Part shown: piece by piece, positions 5,021 through 9,190 of the stretch | Layout of the letters: the number at the start of each line of letters is the position of its first letter | Position numbering within the stretch: position 1 is the first letter of the stretch | NCBI GenBank assembly: GCA_946479055.1 | Contig: CAMLEX010000153.1 | Coordinates: 1-9,190, forward strand | DNA length: 9,190 nucleotides | DNA from: an uncultured Bacteroidota bacterium | GTDB taxonomy: Bacteria; Bacteroidota; Bacteroidia; Chitinophagales; Chitinophagaceae | Reading direction: 5' to 3' | Notes under the pieces: model-generated | Told to the model about the DNA's origin: nothing | Seen by the model: only the letters and a program-made list of their open reading frames with translations | Databases searched by the model: none | Made by a program: the position numbers and the translations under genes

Positions 5021-7411
5021 ATGATAAAAAATTATTTCAAAATCGCCTGGCGCAATTTAATTAAAAATAAAGGTTATAGCGCCATTAATATTGGGGGGCT
5101 TGCTGTTGGTATGGCTGTTGCCATGCTGATCGCGTTTTGGATCTATGATGAATTAAACTATGATAAGTTTCATAAAAATTATGATCGCATTGCCCAGGTA
5201 ATGCAGCACCAGACTTTCAATGGTTATAAGAGTACCGGGCAGGCAATACCAATGCCTTTGGTAACTGAAATGAAAAGTAAATACGGAAGCAATTTCAAAT
5301 ACCTAGTAATGGCCTCCTGGCAGGGAGATCGGATTTTATCTGTGGGTGATAAAAGCGTTTCCATTGAAGGCAATTTTATGGATGCAGATGCTGCCAGGAT
5401 GCTGACATTAAAAATGCTGAAAGGAACTTATGATGGACTGAAGGATCCGCATTCTGTTTTAATTTCCGCATCTACCGCAAAAGCCATCTTCGGCAACGAC
5501 GATCCGATGAATGAGGTACTAAAGATTTCGGGTACGTTAGATGTAAAAGTAACCGGTGTTTATGAAGATCTGCCGAATAATACTCAATTCAGCCAACTTC
5601 ATTTTATTGCGCCGTGGGATTTATATGTTTCTTCTGAAAAATGGGTGCAGGAGGCCCGTGATCAAAATCAATGGGGAAATAATTCGTTCCAGCTTTTCGC
5701 ACAAGTCGCCGACCATATTGACATCACTAAATTAAATGCAAAGATCAAAAATGTAAAACAGGATAAAGTACCGGCGGAAGACAAGAAATTTAAAGCCGAA
5801 ATATTTCTTCATTCCATGGCCGATTGGCATTTAAGATCTGGTTGGGATAATGGAATGAGAAGCGGCGGCTTGATTCAATACGTTTGGTTATTTGGCATTG
5901 TCGGCGTTTTTGTATTGTTACTGGCTTGTATCAATTTTATGAATTTAAGCACGGCACGTTCAGAAAGAAGAGCAAGAGAAGTAGGTATACGCAAAGCAGT
6001 TGGGTCTGCACGCTGGCAGATTATCAGGCAATTTTTTGGTGAATCCTTATTTGTAGTTGTAATTGCATTTCTCGTCGCAGCGATATTAGTTAACTTATTG
6101 CTGCCCTGGTTTAACCAGGTTACTTCCAAAAAAATGTCGTTTCCCTTTGGTGAATCATTGTTCTGGATGATGAGTGTCGTATTTATTTTAATCACCGGTT
6201 TACTGGCCGGTAGTTATCCTGCATTTTATTTATCATCATTTCAACCGGTAAAGGTTTTAAAAGGAACATTCCGTGTAGGACGGTTTGCATCAGTACCAAG
6301 AAAAATATTAGTGGTGTTGCAGTTTACCGTTTCCGTCTCACTTATCATCGGCACCATTATCGTATACCGGCAAATACAACATACAAAAGACCGGCCTTTG
6401 GGATATGATAACAACGGAATTGTAATGATACCGATGAACTCGCCTGATTTTTATGGTAAATATGATCAGCTTCGCCATGATTTAAAAAGTAAAAGTATTG
6501 CGACTGAAATAGCAGAATCATCAAGCCCTTTGACAGGAATATGGAGCAACAACGGCGGATATAGCTGGCAAGGTAAAAATCCAAACCTGGAGGCTGAATT
6601 TTCTACCATTTGGGTAACACAGGAGTATGGAAAAACAGTTGGATGGCAGTTTACAAGAGGCCGCGATTTTTCAAGGGATTTTTCAACTGATACGGGTGCA
6701 TTGGTAGTTAATGAAGCAGCGTTAAAATTCATGAATATTAAAAATCCTATAGGAACGGTAATTGAAAATGGCGACCAGAAATATACCATTATCGGTGTGG
6801 TAAAAGATATGCTGATGGAATCTCCCTATGAGCCGGTACGGCAGGCGCTCTATTTTTTAAATTATGAAAGAGCCAACTGGATATTTGTAAAGCTTAATCC
6901 TGCCAAACCGGTAAAAGCTTCACTCAATGAATTAGAAGTGGTTTTTAAAAAACATATTCCATCTGCTCCTTTTGATTATCAATTTGCGGATGAAGCTTTT
7001 GGTAAAAAATTTCAAAGTGAGGAAAGAGTAAGTAAGCTCACTGCGTTCTTTGCCATCTTAGCTGTTTTCATTTCCTGCCTTGGACTTTTTGGCCTGGCAT
7101 CATTTGTAGCCGAACAACGTACCAAAGAGATAGGTATAAGAAAAGTGGTAGGTGCGTCAGTATTTAACTTATGGACATTACTATCAAAAGAGTTCGTACT
7201 ACTGGTGATTATCTCTTGTTTTATAGCCATCCCGGTAGCTTATTATTATATGCATCAATGGTTGCAGAATTATAAATACCGGACAGATATCACCTGGTTT
7301 GTTTTTGCAGCAGCAATGGGAGGCGCATTGCTGATCACTCTGTTAACAGTAAGCTTCCAGGCTATTAAAGCGGCCATTGCAAATCCTATTAAGTCTTTGC
7401 GAACGGAATAA
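5021..7411 (+). CDS. ABC transporter permease, double MacB/FtsX unit (796 aa)
   Basis: A complete inner-membrane permease with the same layout as the 1700-4075 gene. TM1 is 21-42, first periplasmic MacB-type domain about 43-286, TM2 287-309, TM3 342-362, TM4 380-400, TM5 428-449, second periplasmic domain about 450-673, TM6 674-696, TM7 724-743 and TM8 758-779. Coupling motifs are EVGIRKAVGS (320-329) and EIGIRKVVGA (703-712); SYPAF is at 398-402. The tail is KAAIANPIKSLRTE, with one conservative change. There is no ATPase domain. The ATG is the family's standard MIKNYFKIAWRNL start; no Shine-Dalgarno precedes it, and the ten bases before it follow the relic's stop codon, so its original promoter may have been altered by that rearrangement. 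The next gene starts 43 bases downstream and encodes a close paralogue, so the pair is probably one operon and a tandem duplication. Substrate unknown. Confidence 0.95.
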   Translation: MIKNYFKIAWRNLIKNKGYSAINIGGLAVGMAVAMLIAFWIYDELNYDKFHKNYDRIAQVMQHQTFNGYKSTGQAIPMPLVTEMKSKYGSNFKYLVMASWQGDRILSVGDKSVSIEGNFMDADAARMLTLKMLKGTYDGLKDPHSVLISASTAKAIFGNDDPMNEVLKISGTLDVKVTGVYEDLPNNTQFSQLHFIAPWDLYVSSEKWVQEARDQNQWGNNSFQLFAQVADHIDITKLNAKIKNVKQDKVPAEDKKFKAEIFLHSMADWHLRSGWDNGMRSGGLIQYVWLFGIVGVFVLLLACINFMNLSTARSERRAREVGIRKAVGSARWQIIRQFFGESLFVVVIAFLVAAILVNLLLPWFNQVTSKKMSFPFGESLFWMMSVVFILITGLLAGSYPAFYLSSFQPVKVLKGTFRVGRFASVPRKILVVLQFTVSVSLIIGTIIVYRQIQHTKDRPLGYDNNGIVMIPMNSPDFYGKYDQLRHDLKSKSIATEIAESSSPLTGIWSNNGGYSWQGKNPNLEAEFSTIWVTQEYGKTVGWQFTRGRDFSRDFSTDTGALVVNEAALKFMNIKNPIGTVIENGDQKYTIIGVVKDMLMESPYEPVRQALYFLNYERANWIFVKLNPAKPVKASLNELEVVFKKHIPSAPFDYQFADEAFGKKFQSEERVSKLTAFFAILAVFISCLGLFGLASFVAEQRTKEIGIRKVVGASVFNLWTLLSKEFVLLVIISCFIAIPVAYYYMHQWLQNYKYRTDITWFVFAAAMGGALLITLLTVSFQAIKAAIANPIKSLRTE

Positions 7412-7418
7412 ATGACAG

Positions 7419-7442
7419 ATTCTGAATTCAGAATTCTGAATT
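7419..7442. repeat. overlapping perfect palindromes between two permease genes
   Basis: Two perfect palindromes overlap in the 43-base spacer: ATTCTGAATTCAGAAT at 7419-7434 (16 bases) and AATTCAGAATTCTGAATT at 7425-7442 (18 bases). They arise from alternation of ATTCTGA and its complement. Any hairpin would be weak and AT-rich. It could be a binding site for a dimeric regulator, a processing or attenuation element, or a simple-sequence repeat of the GAATTCTGAATTC type that is common in Bacteroidota spacers. Confidence 0.5.
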
Positions 7443-7454
7443 AAAATTAAGAGC

Positions 7455-9190
7455 ATGATAAAAAATTATTTTAAGATTGCCTGGCGCAACTTAATCAAAA
7501 GCAAAGGATACAGTGCTATTAATATCGGTGGGCTTGCCGTCGGCATGGCCGTTGCCATGCTTATCTCTTTTTGGATTTACGATGAGTTGAGTTATAATAG
7601 ATTTCATAAAAACTACGATCGTATAGCGCAGGTGATGCAGCACCAGACGTTCAATGGAGATAAGGGTACTCAACGCTCTATTCCCATGCCACTGGTAGGA
7701 GAGCTAAAAAGCAAGTATGGCAGCAATTTTAAATACCTGGTAATGGCTTCCGGGCAGGGTGAACGTATCCTGTCTGCCGATGACAAAAAATTATCTGTCG
7801 AGGGTAATTATATGGATGCTGATGCGGCCAGGATGTTGACATTGAAAATGCTGAAAGGCAATTATGACGGATTGAAAGCCCCGCATTCCATTTTACTGTC
7901 TGCTTCCACCGCCAAAGCGATCTTTGGCAATGAAGATCCTATGGACAAGCTGATGAAGATCGGGAATAGATTAGACGTAAAAGTAACGGGAGTTTATGAA
8001 GACCTGCCTTCTAACACTCAATTCAGAAAACTTCATTTTATAGCGCCATGGGATCTATATACTTCTTCTGAAAAATGGATACAGGAAGCCCGTGACCACT
8101 GGGGATATAATTCATTCCAGCTTTTTGCCCAGATTGACGAGCATGCTGACTTTGATAAATTAAATGCTCTTATTAAAAATGTCAAGCTGGATAAAGTAGC
8201 TGACGATGACAAAAGGTTTAAGCCCGAAATATTTCTTTTCCCTATGTCTCAATGGCAACTGCGTGCGAATTGGGAAAACGGCATACAAACAGGCGGGCTT
8301 ATTCAATATGTATGGTTGTTTGGTATCGTTGGCATTTTTATATTGTTGCTGGCCTGCATCAATTTCATGAACTTAAGTACTGCCCGTTCCGAAAAAAGAG
8401 GAAGGGAAGTAGGTATCCGCAAGGCTGTTGGGTCAGATCGCTGGCAGATCATCAAACAGTTCTTTGGAGAATCATTATTAGTAGTAGTATTAGCATTTGT
8501 GGTTGCTTCAGTCATTGTTGTTCTATTGCTGCCCTGGTTTAACCAGGTTACTTCTAAAAAAATGGTCTTTCCCACGGATAACATTGCGTTCTGGATGGTA
8601 AGTGTAGTTTTCATTTTTATTACAGGTTTATTGGCCGGTAGCTATCCTGCATTTTATTTATCTTCCTTTCAACCGGTAAAAGTTTTGAAAGGAACATTCC
8701 GGGTTGGGCGGTTTGCTTCCGTACCGCGCAAAGTATTGGTGGTAGTTCAATTTACTGTCTCTGTTGCGCTGATCATCGGCACTATCCTGGTGTATCAACA
8801 GATTCAGCATACCAGGGAGCGGCCGTTAGGTTATGATAACAGGGGAATAATTATGATTCCAATGAATTCACCGGAGTTTTATGGAAAATATGACCAGCTT
8901 CGCAGTGAGTTGAAAGGGAAAGGCGCTATTGAAGAAATGACTGAATCGTCAAGCCCATTGACGGGAATCTGGAGTAATAATGGCGGATTTACATGGGAGG
9001 GTAAGGATCCGGGACTGGATGCTGGTTTTTCTGTTGTCTGGGTCACTCATGATTATGGCAAAACAGTTGGCTGGCAGTTTACAAAAGGCCGTGATTTTTC
9101 AAGAGACTTTTCAACAGATACCGCCGCCCTGGTTATTAATGAAGCAGCGGTAAAATTCATGAATATTAAAAATCCTATAGGAACGGTAAT
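7455..9190 (+). CDS. ABC transporter permease, MacB/FtsX family, 3'-truncated by window edge
   Basis: The first 578 codons of a fourth permease; the frame is open from the ATG at 7455 to the right edge with no stop or frameshift. The start MIKNYFKIAWRNL is the family's standard one, with only a weak purine stretch (TAAGAG) before it. Visible parts: TM1 about 21-42, first periplasmic MacB-type domain, TM2-TM4 with coupling motif EVGIRKAVGS and SYPAF, TM5, and most of the second periplasmic domain. It aligns with the 5021 gene almost without gaps; one two-residue deletion is seen (EARDHWG versus EARDQNQWG), and most residues match by eye. The expected full length is about 794 residues, so the second FtsX unit lies outside the window. 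It follows its paralogue by 43 bases and is probably co-transcribed with it. Despite many silent differences near the start, the last 55 bases are almost identical to the paralogue (see findings). Substrate unknown. Confidence 0.93.
   Translation, partial: MIKNYFKIAWRNLIKSKGYSAINIGGLAVGMAVAMLISFWIYDELSYNRFHKNYDRIAQVMQHQTFNGDKGTQRSIPMPLVGELKSKYGSNFKYLVMASGQGERILSADDKKLSVEGNYMDADAARMLTLKMLKGNYDGLKAPHSILLSASTAKAIFGNEDPMDKLMKIGNRLDVKVTGVYEDLPSNTQFRKLHFIAPWDLYTSSEKWIQEARDHWGYNSFQLFAQIDEHADFDKLNALIKNVKLDKVADDDKRFKPEIFLFPMSQWQLRANWENGIQTGGLIQYVWLFGIVGIFILLLACINFMNLSTARSEKRGREVGIRKAVGSDRWQIIKQFFGESLLVVVLAFVVASVIVVLLLPWFNQVTSKKMVFPTDNIAFWMVSVVFIFITGLLAGSYPAFYLSSFQPVKVLKGTFRVGRFASVPRKVLVVVQFTVSVALIIGTILVYQQIQHTRERPLGYDNRGIIMIPMNSPEFYGKYDQLRSELKGKGAIEEMTESSSPLTGIWSNNGGFTWEGKDPGLDAGFSVVWVTHDYGKTVGWQFTKGRDFSRDFSTDTAALVINEAAVKFMNIKNPIGTV

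Noticed and set aside
6105..6119. Inverted repeat CCTGGTTTAACCAGG with 7-base arms, also at the matching site in the fourth permease
   Set aside because: It encodes the conserved residues of the PWFNQV loop, is absent from the 1700 paralogue, and is explained by coding constraint and shared ancestry.
8252..8542. Plus-strand open frame of 96 codons in a second frame of the fourth permease
   Set aside because: It lies entirely inside the continuous permease frame starting at 7455, its product has no family features, and the permease frame aligns with its paralogue throughout.

Overview
The window looks like a piece of a Bacteroidota chromosome, most likely Chitinophagales/Chitinophagaceae-like. 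The evidence is AT-leaning DNA, starts with little or no Shine-Dalgarno sequence, long MacB/FtsX permeases of the kind that are heavily expanded in that phylum, a GIN-domain (DUF2807) secreted protein, and a small protein that resembles the N-terminus of Bacteroidota FecR-type anti-sigma factors. The genus call is an impression from protein style, not a search result.

Every convincing gene is on the + strand. In order: (1) the C-terminal half of a first permease (3-1283, cut by the left edge); (2) an intergenic stretch of about 160 bases with a good -24/-12 (sigma-54-like) promoter candidate at 1407-1423 and possible upstream activator half-sites; (3) a 70-residue small protein (1446-1658); (4) a complete 791-residue permease (1700-4075); (5) a secreted GIN/DUF2807 protein with a strict 20-residue YGES repeat (4140-4892); (6) a short spacer that contains the decayed tail of another permease, apparently interrupted by a dispersed-repeat-like insert (4899-5011); (7) a complete 796-residue permease (5021-7411); (8) a 43-base spacer with overlapping perfect palindromes; (9) the first 578 codons of a fourth permease (7455 to the right edge), a close paralogue of the third.

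Each complete permease has the architecture TM1 - periplasmic MacB-type domain - TM2-4 - TM5 - second periplasmic domain - TM6-8. It is thus two MacB-like four-helix units in one chain, each carrying an ATPase-coupling motif of the form E-(I/V)-G-(I/V)-R-K-x-(I/V/L)-G. No ATPase gene is visible, so a shared ATPase must be encoded elsewhere or outside the window. The locus appears to be an actively duplicating and decaying permease array: one diverged member, two close paralogues, a gene relic, and a nearly identical tract that suggests gene conversion. The substrate cannot be read from the sequence. No RNA gene, CRISPR array, transposase or convincing rho-independent terminator was seen.
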